This document shows, piece by piece, positions 1 to 5,808 of a stretch of 6,152 nucleotides of DNA (positions are counted from its first letter, which is position 1; the number at the start of each line of letters is the position of its first letter). The notes below the pieces were generated by a model that did not search any database, was not told the origin of the DNA, and worked only from the letters and a program-made list of their open reading frames with translations. The stretch comes from Firmicutes bacterium UBA6648. Lineage in GTDB: Bacteria; Bacillota; Clostridia; Peptostreptococcales; Anaerovoracaceae. The stretch lies in the NCBI GenBank assembly GCA_002455605.1, contig DKLE01000115.1, forward strand, positions 1 to 6,152. Direction: 5' to 3'. Made by a program: the position numbers and the translations under genes.

Positions 1-57
1 GCAACCGGCTGTGAATTAATCATCAGCCCTGATTTAAAGCCAATGGAAGAAGAATAA
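1..57 (+). CDS. C-terminal end of an unidentified protein (partial)
   Basis: An open frame enters from the left edge and ends at TAA, with a second in-frame stop (TAG) directly after. The 18 visible residues are ATGCELIISPDLKPMEEE: a hydrophobic strand-like stretch followed by an acidic tail, typical of the end of a soluble enzyme. A strong intrinsic terminator follows about 35 bases later, which supports this being a genuine gene end. Too little is visible to name the product. Confidence 0.6.
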   Translation, partial: ATGCELIISPDLKPMEEE

Positions 58-92
58 TAGTTAATTGATTCTTTTCCGTGGAGATGAGATTT

Positions 93-125
93 AAAACCGA
101 TTTGCTTAGCCAAATCGGTTTTTTT
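93..125 (+). terminator. intrinsic terminator after the upstream gene
   Basis: AAAACCGATTTG (93-104) pairs perfectly with CAAATCGGTTTT (111-122) around a six-base loop, and the T-run continues to 125. It ends the transcript of the partial gene at the left edge and insulates it from the promoter that follows. Confidence 0.9.
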
Positions 126-127
126 AT

Positions 128-156
128 TTAACTTTTCTGGAAAGATGTAGTATAAT
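128..156 (+). promoter_or_regulatory. sigma-A type promoter for the CheV-like / phzF pair
   Basis: A consensus -10 TATAAT lies at 151-156, and TTAACT at 128-133 matches four of six -35 positions with 17 bp spacing. Transcription would start near 163, giving a leader of about 35 bases to the ATG at 197. It sits just after the terminator of the upstream gene, as expected for a new unit. No sigma-D-type flagellar/chemotaxis promoter was recognised here. Confidence 0.75.
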
Positions 157-184
157 GCAAGAAGTACAGTTTATTTAGATGTTT

Positions 185-191
185 AAGGAGG
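185..191 (+). promoter_or_regulatory. ribosome binding site fixing the start at 197
   Basis: AAGGAGG is followed by five bases and then ATG at 197. An in-frame ATG at 179 lies upstream of this site and has no site of its own, so the later ATG is the likely start. Confidence 0.85.
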
Positions 192-196
192 TTCTA

Positions 197-670
197 ATGT
201 CTAAGCACGGAAATGGTGAAAACAATGACATTTTATTGGACGTGAATACAGATGAAATAGAAATTCTAGTTTTTACAATAAAAGATCAAGTTTTTGGCGT
301 AAATGTATTACAGGTAAGAGAAATTTTGATGCCGTCTCCAATTGATAAGGTTCCTCAAGTCCACCCCTCAGTAGAAGGTGTTTATATGCCTAGAGATGTA
401 CTTATTACCGTGGTGAATCTGGCGGATTATTTAGGTATTTATTCAGAGGAAGAACAAAAGACATTGTTTATTGTGGCAGATGTGGATAAATTAAATGCGG
501 CGTTTAGAGTGAATAATGTCTTAGGGATTGAACGCATCTCTACTGCCAGTGTTGAAGGATCGGAAGTTTCGTATGGGCGTGATGGCGTGATGGAAGGGAT
601 TGTCCGCATTAACGGAAAACTTATTTCGCTAATTAATTTTGCTGAAATAGTAGAGGATATTGCACCATAG
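197..670 (+). CDS. CheV-type CheW-domain chemotaxis coupling protein, no receiver domain
   Basis: A 157-residue cytoplasmic protein made of one CheW-like domain (about 20-152), the SH3-like fold that links methyl-accepting chemoreceptors to the CheA kinase. Visible signatures are the opening ILLDVNTDEIEILVF, the core FGVNVLQVREIL (33-44), the turn VEGVYMPRDVLITVVNL (59-75) and the closing GIVRINGKLISLINF (134-148). The opening and the MPRD turn resemble CheV more than classical CheW, where that turn reads as NLRG. CheV normally carries a C-terminal receiver of about 120 residues; here the frame stops right after the CheW domain, and the next gene begins 37 bases on with no receiver remnant. 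It could act as a scaffold without phosphorylation-dependent adaptation. The start at 197 is chosen for its AAGGAGG site. Family call is firm; CheV-like versus CheW is an inference from remembered sequences. Confidence 0.85.
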   Translation: MSKHGNGENNDILLDVNTDEIEILVFTIKDQVFGVNVLQVREILMPSPIDKVPQVHPSVEGVYMPRDVLITVVNLADYLGIYSEEEQKTLFIVADVDKLNAAFRVNNVLGIERISTASVEGSEVSYGRDGVMEGIVRINGKLISLINFAEIVEDIAP

Positions 671-707
671 AATAAATATAAATAAGTAATTACAAGGAGA
701 AAATAGG

Positions 708-1580
708 ATGAAATTTCAAATCATTGATGCTTTTTCTGATGAAGTTTTCGGAGGGAACCCTGCGGGTGTAGTTTTATTGGAAGATGGGCAGGGGTTTCCA
801 TCTGATGAAGTGATGCTTAAAACCGCAGCGGAGCTGCGTTATTCAGAAACGGCTTTTATAAAAAAAATAGGAGATAAGACTTTCCATATCAGATATTTTA
901 CCCCGGCGGCAGAGGTAGATTTGTGCGGACATGCCACTATTGGCTCCTTTGGTGCTATGCTGGAATGGAGTATTATAGAAAATAATCAAAATTATACACT
1001 TGAAACCTTGGCAGGTTCTTTGAATGTACAGATTAATGATGGTTTTATTTTTATGGATATGAGTGAGCCTATAAGAATAGCTACTATTGAAAATGAACAA
1101 AAAAAAGCAGAATTGGCTGTGATTATGGGATTAAAACCAGAAGACATCCTGATGAATCCGGATATTGTTTCTACAGGACTTCCGGATATTATGATGGGGG
1201 TTCGGTCTAAGAAGCTGCTAAATGCCATTAATCCGGACTTTGAAGCCTTGTCTAAGCTTTCACAAGCTTATGAAGTGACTGGAGTGCATGCTTTTTCACT
1301 GGGAGAGGATGGCAGCGGAATAACGGCAGAATGCAGAAATTTCGCCCCTTTATATGACATAGATGAAGAAGCGGCCACAGGAACTTCTAACGGAGCATTA
1401 ACCTTCTATTTATTTGAAAAAGGCATGATTCAGCCGGAGGAACGAAATTTGTTTATTCAGGGTGAGGCCATGAACCGGCCGTCGAAAGTGATGAGCAAGC
1501 TGACTATAGCAGACGGAAGGCCTAAAATTCAAGTAGGCGGAGTTTATAAAAAATTGGCTGAAGGTGAAATTTATATATGA
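708..1580 (+). CDS. PhzF-family isomerase/epimerase
   Basis: A 290-residue soluble protein of the PhzF family, at the family's usual length (about 260-300). The family adopts a diaminopimelate-epimerase-like fold of two similar halves with the active site between them. Visible landmarks are IDAFSDEVFGGNPAGVV (6-22), RYSETAF with Glu47 as the family's catalytic acid/base, FTPAAEVDLCGHAT (64-77), STGLPDIMMGV (155-165), EEAATGTSNGA (220-230, the second-half counterpart of the DPATGSA motif) and QGEAMNRPSKV (251-261). Substrates of most members are unknown, so it should not be read as a phenazine gene: no phenazine biosynthesis gene is nearby. AAGGAG at 694-699 sits eight bases before the ATG. 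With only 37 bases to the CheV-like gene and no promoter seen between them, co-transcription is likely, though no functional link is apparent. It ends in the shared terminator at 1580-1610. Confidence 0.93.
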   Translation: MKFQIIDAFSDEVFGGNPAGVVLLEDGQGFPSDEVMLKTAAELRYSETAFIKKIGDKTFHIRYFTPAAEVDLCGHATIGSFGAMLEWSIIENNQNYTLETLAGSLNVQINDGFIFMDMSEPIRIATIENEQKKAELAVIMGLKPEDILMNPDIVSTGLPDIMMGVRSKKLLNAINPDFEALSKLSQAYEVTGVHAFSLGEDGSGITAECRNFAPLYDIDEEAATGTSNGALTFYLFEKGMIQPEERNLFIQGEAMNRPSKVMSKLTIADGRPKIQVGGVYKKLAEGEIYI

Positions 1581-1610
1581 AAATAGGATGGCTTTAAGCC
1601 ATCCTATTTT
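1580..1610. terminator. bidirectional terminator between phzF-family gene and alanyl-tRNA editing gene
   Basis: AAAATAGGATGGCTT (1580-1594) and AAGCCATCCTATTTT (1596-1610) form a perfect inverted repeat around one central base; in RNA the loop would be about 3-5 bases. The T-rich arm serves the + strand gene ending at 1580 and, on the other strand, the gene ending at 1615. It begins on the last base of the phzF-family stop codon. Confidence 0.9.
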
Positions 1611-1614
1611 TATA

Positions 1615-2856
1615 TCAGCGCAGATGCTTTTCCAATAAATCAATGAATGTATCAATAAAATCATTTTTTGGAAATATCGCCCGGGCATTAGTATTGTTTC
1701 CGCCACCTTTTCCCTGATAAATAGCGGCATTTTCCTTGACAAGCTTCCCGCAGTCGATTTTTCCGTCGGAAAAAAAGAGTACGGTATTATCTGTTCTGGA
1801 GATTATGGCTAACAGCTTTGTGAGCTGAGGTGTCAGGGCTCTTCCGATAGTTAGGAGATCATCAAGAGCCATGTCATTGTACTCTTTAGCAATAATGGCC
1901 GTTTGATCGGAAGATGTTTTTAAAGCCTCCAAATCGATTGATAGAGCTTGGATTCGTTCTTTTATGATAGATTGTCTTAATAGATGAAATTGATTTCTCA
2001 GGGCTTTCGTTTTTTCCTCTTGTACGGCCATCTTATCCAATAAATCTTCCGAATTAGCGGAGTATTTGTTGTTCAGTTTTGTAATAATATGATGATACGT
2101 ATTAAAAATTTCCATAGCTCTGCTTCCGGCTTCACAATAGATTCGGAACATTCCTTTATAATTTTCCAGCCTTAGGATTTTCACTAATCCAACTTGTCCC
2201 GCGGTAGATGGATGAGTCCCACAGCAGGCTACACAGTCGGCGGGATTTTCCGTATCACCCACACAAACAATGGAGATGTCTTTTTCAATGGTCAAAGCCT
2301 TTCTGAGAGGTAAGTCTGCAGCTTCCTGGTTTGTTTCGAAATGTCGGATAACAACCGGAGCATTAGACCAGATAACCTGATTGGCCAACTGTTCAACTCT
2401 TTCTGCCATCTCCCAGGTTAATACAGTAATAGCGGGATTTTCTTCTAAATTGATATCAATAGTCATATAGGAGTCTCCCATGTGAAACCCTCTGTTCACA
2501 CCGCCGTATTCTCTATAAAATATACCGGAGAGTATGTGTTCTCCGCAATGTCTTTGCATATTTAAAAATCGGTGTTCCCAGGCTATTTCACAATAAACTT
2601 CATCCCCAATATTCCATACAATATTGCTGTCATTGCATCGTACTTTATGAAAAATTATACCTTCTTTTTCATATACATCCGAAACCTCAAAATCGTTAAT
2701 TTTGCCTTTGTCGCAGCTTTGCCCGCCGCCAGTGGGAAAGAATATAGTCTGATCCAAAACTAAAATAAAATCCTTTCCGGATTCAGTTACATCAACTAAT
2801 TTAGCTTTACAGTGTTTTAAATACTGATCTTTTTCATAAAGTTTAACCGTATTCAT
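1615..2856 (-). CDS. alanyl-tRNA editing protein, long AlaX type with DHHA1 domain
   Basis: A 413-residue free-standing relative of the editing half of alanyl-tRNA synthetase. Such proteins hydrolyse Ser or Gly wrongly attached to tRNA-Ala, in the cytoplasm. The N-terminal beta-barrel region carries FFPTGGGQSCDKG (39-51). The zinc site is visible as H103 and H107 in HCGEH plus C211 and H215 in CCGTH, matching the HxxxH and CxxxH pairs of the synthetase. A charged helical, coiled-coil-like stretch (about 270-315) leads to a DHHA1-type domain (about 335-413) with GKGGGN (382-387) where the synthetase usually has GGGR. There is no aminoacylation domain, so it is not AlaRS. The start at 2856 has TAAGGAGA 5 bases upstream; an in-frame ATG at 2895 would add 13 residues but lies upstream of the likely promoter. 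It converges with the phzF-family gene and diverges from cwlD. Confidence 0.93.
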   Translation of the reverse strand: MNTVKLYEKDQYLKHCKAKLVDVTESGKDFILVLDQTIFFPTGGGQSCDKGKINDFEVSDVYEKEGIIFHKVRCNDSNIVWNIGDEVYCEIAWEHRFLNMQRHCGEHILSGIFYREYGGVNRGFHMGDSYMTIDINLEENPAITVLTWEMAERVEQLANQVIWSNAPVVIRHFETNQEAADLPLRKALTIEKDISIVCVGDTENPADCVACCGTHPSTAGQVGLVKILRLENYKGMFRIYCEAGSRAMEIFNTYHHIITKLNNKYSANSEDLLDKMAVQEEKTKALRNQFHLLRQSIIKERIQALSIDLEALKTSSDQTAIIAKEYNDMALDDLLTIGRALTPQLTKLLAIISRTDNTVLFFSDGKIDCGKLVKENAAIYQGKGGGNNTNARAIFPKNDFIDTFIDLLEKHLR

Positions 2857-2861
2857 AAAAA

Positions 2862-2869
2862 TTCTCCTT
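2862..2869 (-). promoter_or_regulatory. ribosome binding site fixing the start at 2856
   Basis: On the minus strand TAAGGAGA precedes the ATG at 2856 by 5 bases. The alternative in-frame ATG at 2895 has no such site and lies upstream of the -10 element at 2884-2889. Confidence 0.85.
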
Positions 2870-2883
2870 ATAATAATAAAAAT

Positions 2884-2912
2884 ATTATAACACAAGTTAC
2901 TCTTTCTGTTAT
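2884..2912 (-). promoter_or_regulatory. promoter of the alanyl-tRNA editing gene
   Basis: On the minus strand an extended -10 TGTTATAAT (core 2889 to 2884) follows ATAACA (2912 to 2907, four of six -35 matches) at 17 bp. Transcription would start near 2877, leaving a leader of about 20 bases. Confidence 0.7.
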
Positions 2913-2917
2913 ATAAT
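2889..2917 (+). promoter_or_regulatory. possible vegetative-type promoter of cwlD
   Basis: A perfect TATAAT at 2912-2917 is accompanied only by a weak -35 (AACACA, 2889-2894, three of six, 17 bp spacing). It shares bases with the divergent promoter of the editing gene. It gives a leader of about 85 bases to the cwlD ATG. A sporulation sigma factor would be expected for cwlD, but no convincing site was found. Confidence 0.4.
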
Positions 2918-2994
2918 AATTTTAAAGGTGTACTAGTTTGCTCTTGGATTCAAGCAAAGGAATAGGACAAAAAGCTTTCCGCATATATATAGGC

Positions 2995-3001
2995 AGGGAG
3001 G
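2995..3001 (+). promoter_or_regulatory. ribosome binding site fixing the cwlD start at 3010
   Basis: AGGGAGG followed by eight bases and ATG at 3010. The longer in-frame reading from TTG at 2938 has no comparable site and would put 24 non-conserved residues before the membrane anchor. Confidence 0.8.
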
Positions 3002-3009
3002 CTGAGGAT

Positions 3010-3774
3010 ATGAGAGTAAACAATAAAATGAATAAACTAAAATATATCGTTTGTTTAGCAACTATTTGTTTCATAATAGCTGCTGTGCCAATGTATAATG
3101 ATGTACTGAAAAGCGTTGAGAAAATTACGTCTGCTGATGTTATCGTTATAGATCCGGGGCACGGAGGTTTAGATGGCGGAGCAGAAAGTGCAGGTGGTGT
3201 TTCTGAAAAGAATATAAATTTGGCTATCGCAAAGGAATTGGAGGCTTTAGCCAAAGCAGACGGCTGGAATGTGGTGATGACCCGAGATGAGGATATAAGC
3301 CTCGGTGAGGAGGCGAAAGGATCCATCCGAAGTAAAAAAACAAAAGACTTGCTGGAAAGGAAAAGAATTATTTCGGAAATAAAGCCCACAGCTACAGTCA
3401 GTATTCATTTAAATAGTTTTAAAGAGGACAGAAGTGTACACGGAGCACAGGTTTTCTATCCGGCCGGCTCAGAGAAAGAATCGGTTATATCAGAAAGTAA
3501 GCGCTTGGCGGAGATTGTACAGGGATCTTTAACAAAAGGAATTGCTGACGGAACTGATCGTACAGCACTCAGTAAATCCGGCGTACTGATCTTAAAAAAT
3601 CCAAGTTCACCTATAATTATTGTAGAATGCGGTTTCTTATCTAATAAAGCAGAAGCCGATTTACTGCAAAGCAAAGAGTATCAAAAAAAAATAGCTGCTT
3701 GTGTATATGAAGGAATTATGACTTTCAGCAATAAAGAGGTTAAAAAAGATATAAAGATTCGGGATAGTTTATAA
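3010..3774 (+). CDS. cwlD: N-acetylmuramoyl-L-alanine amidase CwlD (spore cortex)
   Basis: A 254-residue Amidase_3 family zinc hydrolase, close to the usual CwlD length. The family removes the peptide side chain from muramic acid; CwlD does so in the forespore-mother cell space as the first step of muramic-delta-lactam formation in the cortex, the mark later recognised by germination lytic enzymes. A single N-terminal hydrophobic segment (about 11-29) should act as signal anchor. Zinc ligands are visible as H51 in DPGHGG, E66 in SEKNIN and H133 in SIHLN; the catalytic glutamate is E206 in VECGFLSN. The segment LGEEAKGSIRSKKTKDLLER (98-117) is the CwlD-like insert that separates it from vegetative amidases. 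It diverges from the editing gene and is not followed by a clear intrinsic terminator. CwlD usually needs the partner GerD or GerS in Bacillus or Clostridioides; neither is in the window. Confidence 0.88.
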   Translation: MRVNNKMNKLKYIVCLATICFIIAAVPMYNDVLKSVEKITSADVIVIDPGHGGLDGGAESAGGVSEKNINLAIAKELEALAKADGWNVVMTRDEDISLGEEAKGSIRSKKTKDLLERKRIISEIKPTATVSIHLNSFKEDRSVHGAQVFYPAGSEKESVISESKRLAEIVQGSLTKGIADGTDRTALSKSGVLILKNPSSPIIIVECGFLSNKAEADLLQSKEYQKKIAACVYEGIMTFSNKEVKKDIKIRDSL

Positions 3775-3807
3775 AAATAAAACAGTTTAAAATAATCCCA
3801 TAGAAGC

Positions 3808-3827
3808 TGTGGATAAGTGTGGATAAG
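3808..3827 (-). repeat. tandem pair of perfect DnaA boxes
   Basis: The ten-base unit TGTGGATAAG occurs twice head to tail (3808-3817, 3818-3827). Read on the minus strand, each contains the full DnaA box TTATCCACA (3808-3816 and 3818-3826). The ten-base period puts both boxes on the same face of the helix, which favours cooperative DnaA binding. A run of seven T (3828-3834) follows directly. Confidence 0.85.
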
Positions 3828-3983
3828 TTTTTTTGATGTATTGATAAAACGTTTAAAAATAAGCATTTATACCTTGTTCTTATATCCACAGGGGGCAGTT
3901 GATAAAATTGTATACGATTTTAAAAATCGATGTGGAAAACTGCATCTAGTCCCTGAATATTCAAATCTATGAGCTGTTGAAAA
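3808..3983. promoter_or_regulatory. DnaA-box cluster in the 287-base cwlD / araC-type spacer
   Basis: Besides the tandem pair at 3808-3827, the spacer holds ATATCCACA at 3882-3890 (one mismatch, + orientation) and TGTGGAAAA at 3931-3939 (TTTTCCACA on the minus strand, one mismatch and an accepted TTWTCCACA form). Weaker two-mismatch copies are at 3838-3846, 3897-3905 and 3975-3983. Between the perfect pair and the + oriented box lies a stretch of about 54 bases with only about 20% GC by hand count, of the kind that unwinds at origins. A 7-bp inverted repeat, CGATTTT/AAAATCG, is at 3915-3929. The whole spacer 3775-4061 shows no gene on either strand. Whether it is an origin, a DnaA-titration site or a DnaA-controlled operator cannot be settled from the window. 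Confidence 0.65.
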
Positions 3984-3988
3984 ATGTT

Positions 3989-4017
3989 TCGAACAACGCA
4001 GGCGCGGTTTACATAAT
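3989..4017 (+). promoter_or_regulatory. possible promoter of the araC-type gene
   Basis: CATAAT at 4012-4017 (five of six -10 matches) lies 17 bp after TCGAAC at 3989-3994 (three of six -35 matches). The -35 overlaps a small inverted repeat TGTT-TCG-AACA (3985-3995), which could be an operator, and the weak DnaA-box-like copy at 3975-3983 ends just upstream. The match is modest. Confidence 0.35.
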
Positions 4018-4050
4018 ATTAATAAGCTGGAAATATGAGAGGATAAACAT

Positions 4051-4056
4051 TGGAGG
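4051..4056 (+). promoter_or_regulatory. ribosome binding site fixing the start at 4062
   Basis: TGGAGG is followed by five bases and ATG at 4062. The in-frame TTG at 4050 overlaps this site and so cannot be its start. Confidence 0.8.
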
Positions 4057-4061
4057 TACAC

Positions 4062-5594
4062 ATGTTAAAGGAAAAGAGTTATTTTAGAGAGGAATTACCG
4101 ATAAATGTAACTACTGCACATATCGAGGAATATCCTACACATTTTCATGATGACCTGGAAGTAGTATATGTTTTGGAGGGTTCTATCAATCTTAAAAACG
4201 GATATTATAATTACGTTTTAAAGCAAGGGGATATATTTATATTAAATGACAGAGAAATACATAGCTTTTCCAAAACAGGTGAGGAAAATATGGTTATGAT
4301 GCTTCAAATTAATCTGTCTTACTTCTCCAATTATTACGGCAACTTGAAGAACAACTTTTTTGTAACAGATATGCACGATGATGATGAAAGCTTAGATGTA
4401 CTCAGAAATATACTGGGCCGTATCATGATGGAGGTTTTAGAAAAGGGCTATGGATACGAGCATAAAGTCATAGAAAGCACCCATAATCTCCTAGCCTGTT
4501 TATTATCCGATTTTCAGTACTTTGCCATGGAAGACGGCAAATATATTAACGAGACAAAAAATAAATCGAATAAGGTGCTTGCAGGGCGTTTGAGAAGAAT
4601 CACTGATTATATGTATGAAAACTATACGAGAAAACTGACTTTAAACGAAATTGCAGACCGCGAGCACTTAAGCATCTATTATTTATCCCATGTCATAAAA
4701 GAAGCCACCGGTTTAAGCTTTCAAGATCTGCTCAGCTTTATAAGAGTAGAAGAATCAGAAAAGCTTTTACTTGGAACAAATAAAAAAATCGGGGCAATTT
4801 CTGAAGAGATGGGTTTCTCTGCGGTAAGGTATTATATAAAGCATTTTAAAACTTGGTTTGAAATGCATCCGCAGGAATACCGCAAAAAATATACGGACAA
4901 GCCACGAAACAGAGAAAATATGGCTCAGTATATAAGATGTTCCCCTCAGGAGATTGAGGACGCCATCAGAAAACAGGTGAAGGGTGTTTACAGTGAATAT
5001 ATAAAAGGCAAGAAGCCGGATCCGGTTATTGTGGAGCTGGATATTCAGTCGGCATTGGAAAAAGGAAACACGGGAGAATTATTTATTTGCAGTTTGCTGG
5101 AAAAGGATAATATGAAGCCGATAGCAAGGCCGTATAATCTAATGAAAAGCTTGAAGGAAAAAGCCCTTACCTCCGGCTCTAATTATATCATTACTACCAG
5201 CAGTCAAAATCCGGAAGAGATAAACAGCATCAGTATATTGGTGTATAATATTAATGACTTTATTAAAAATGATTTACAGAATGCGGAGAACAGAGAAAAA
5301 ATATATGAAATCTGTTCTCAGTACGACGAAGAGGGTGAATTTTTAATTAAATGCCAAGGATTATCCGGCGATTTTAATGTGAGTCGGTATAAAATTTCCC
5401 AGAAGAACATTGTGACAGCTTATCAAGAAGGCTTAAGAGCTCCCGGGGTTGCCAGCAAAAGAGAGACCCTGATAAGCAGCTGGTCGACCCTTCCTGACGT
5501 GGAATTTAGTTCTATAACTACTTCTGAAGCATTAAGTATTCGATCTACTATGAGAGGGATCAGTGCTGAGATTATTTTGATAGACAGAAAATGA
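4062..5594 (+). CDS. AraC-family regulator with GH39 beta-xylosidase-like C-terminal domain, catalytic barrel absent
   Basis: A 510-residue protein in three parts. Residues about 14-90 form a cupin-type ligand domain (THFHDDLEVVYVLEGS at 26-41, then KQGDIFILNDREIHSFS at 54-70). Residues about 176-277 are a two-helix-turn-helix AraC DNA-binding domain, with first helix pair around LTLNEIADREHLSIYYLSHV and the second around IGAISEEMGFSAVRYYIKHF, closing on the family's HPQEYRKKY (269-277). AraC regulators of this class are about 280-300 residues; about 230 extra residues follow. From about 349 they recall the end of GH39 xylosidases: KPIARPYNLMKSL, then YIITTS and ISILVYNINDF, then GDFNVSRYKIS and a final strand EIILIDRK. 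AraC-GH39 fusions occur in Firmicutes, but here the TIM barrel and its two catalytic glutamates appear to be missing. The protein is probably a sugar-responsive regulator acting in the cytoplasm; its targets are not in view. Start chosen for the TGGAGG site. Confidence 0.85.
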   Translation: MLKEKSYFREELPINVTTAHIEEYPTHFHDDLEVVYVLEGSINLKNGYYNYVLKQGDIFILNDREIHSFSKTGEENMVMMLQINLSYFSNYYGNLKNNFFVTDMHDDDESLDVLRNILGRIMMEVLEKGYGYEHKVIESTHNLLACLLSDFQYFAMEDGKYINETKNKSNKVLAGRLRRITDYMYENYTRKLTLNEIADREHLSIYYLSHVIKEATGLSFQDLLSFIRVEESEKLLLGTNKKIGAISEEMGFSAVRYYIKHFKTWFEMHPQEYRKKYTDKPRNRENMAQYIRCSPQEIEDAIRKQVKGVYSEYIKGKKPDPVIVELDIQSALEKGNTGELFICSLLEKDNMKPIARPYNLMKSLKEKALTSGSNYIITTSSQNPEEINSISILVYNINDFIKNDLQNAENREKIYEICSQYDEEGEFLIKCQGLSGDFNVSRYKISQKNIVTAYQEGLRAPGVASKRETLISSWSTLPDVEFSSITTSEALSIRSTMRGISAEIILIDRK

Positions 5595-5624
5595 ATAGGG
5601 TAATTTAATCTTTTGATGAATTGC

Positions 5625-5658
5625 TGAATACAGGCTTTTTAGCAAAAGCCTGTATTCA
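5625..5658 (+). terminator. strong hairpin after the araC-type gene, probable terminator
   Basis: TGAATACAGGCTTTT (5625-5639) pairs perfectly over 15 bp with AAAAGCCTGTATTCA (5644-5658) around the loop TAGC. It lies 31 bases after the stop codon. No clear T-run follows on either strand, so it may terminate weakly or protect the mRNA 3' end. Confidence 0.6.
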
Positions 5659-5708
5659 AATAAACTTTCGCTTACATAGTTTTGGATTAATCTTTTATTT
5701 AATTTCCG

Positions 5709-5808
5709 AGAAAAATTGCCAGTTATTTAACCTTTATTCTGTGCCGAAGAATTCACGCCATGAATTTCATCCAGGCAGAAGAAATCGGATAAATGCGGCA
5801 ATTTTTTT
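5709..5808. ncRNA. nested inverted-repeat structure ending in a T-run; candidate structured RNA or long terminator
   Basis: An outer helix pairs AAAAATTGCC (5711-5720) with GGCAATTTTT (5797-5806), extendable to 5709/5808 with one G-T pair. Inside it, TTCTG-(TG)-CC (5737-5745) pairs with GGCAGAA (5774-5780) with a two-base bulge, and within that AATTCA (5750-5755) pairs with TGAATT (5761-5766) around CGCCA. The right arm runs into seven T on the + strand and the left arm gives five T on the minus strand, so either strand could be the transcript. It matches no RNA family that I recognise. It may be a stand-alone RNA, a palindromic repeat unit, or the terminator of the minus-strand open frame that stops at 5807. 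Confidence 0.4.

Noticed and set aside
708..1580. Phenazine biosynthesis locus suggested by the PhzF name
   Set aside because: No other phenazine gene is present, and PhzF-family proteins are widespread in bacteria without phenazines.
843..1742. Minus-strand open frames opposite the phzF-family gene
   Set aside because: They overlap a gene with complete PhzF motifs, one runs through the bidirectional terminator, and none shows a recognisable domain.
1615..2856. Alanyl-tRNA synthetase (alaS)
   Set aside because: The protein lacks the aminoacylation domain and at 413 residues fits a free-standing editing protein instead.
2959..2988. GGAATA and CATATAT 17 bp apart, resembling a forespore sigma-G promoter before cwlD
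   Set aside because: The -10 fits poorly past CATA, and transcription would begin on the ribosome binding site at 2995-3001, leaving no usable leader.
2922..3389. Minus-strand open frame of 155 codons opposite cwlD
   Set aside because: It lies antisense to a well-supported gene, has serine/phenylalanine-rich shadow composition, and has no ribosome binding site.
3761..3799. GGGAT/ATCCC pairing across the end of cwlD as a terminator
   Set aside because: Five base pairs around a loop of about 29 bases and no T-run; not a credible terminator.
3681..4061. Short minus-strand frames across the cwlD / araC-type spacer
   Set aside because: They read through the DnaA boxes, have no ribosome binding site and give cysteine/serine-rich shadow translations.
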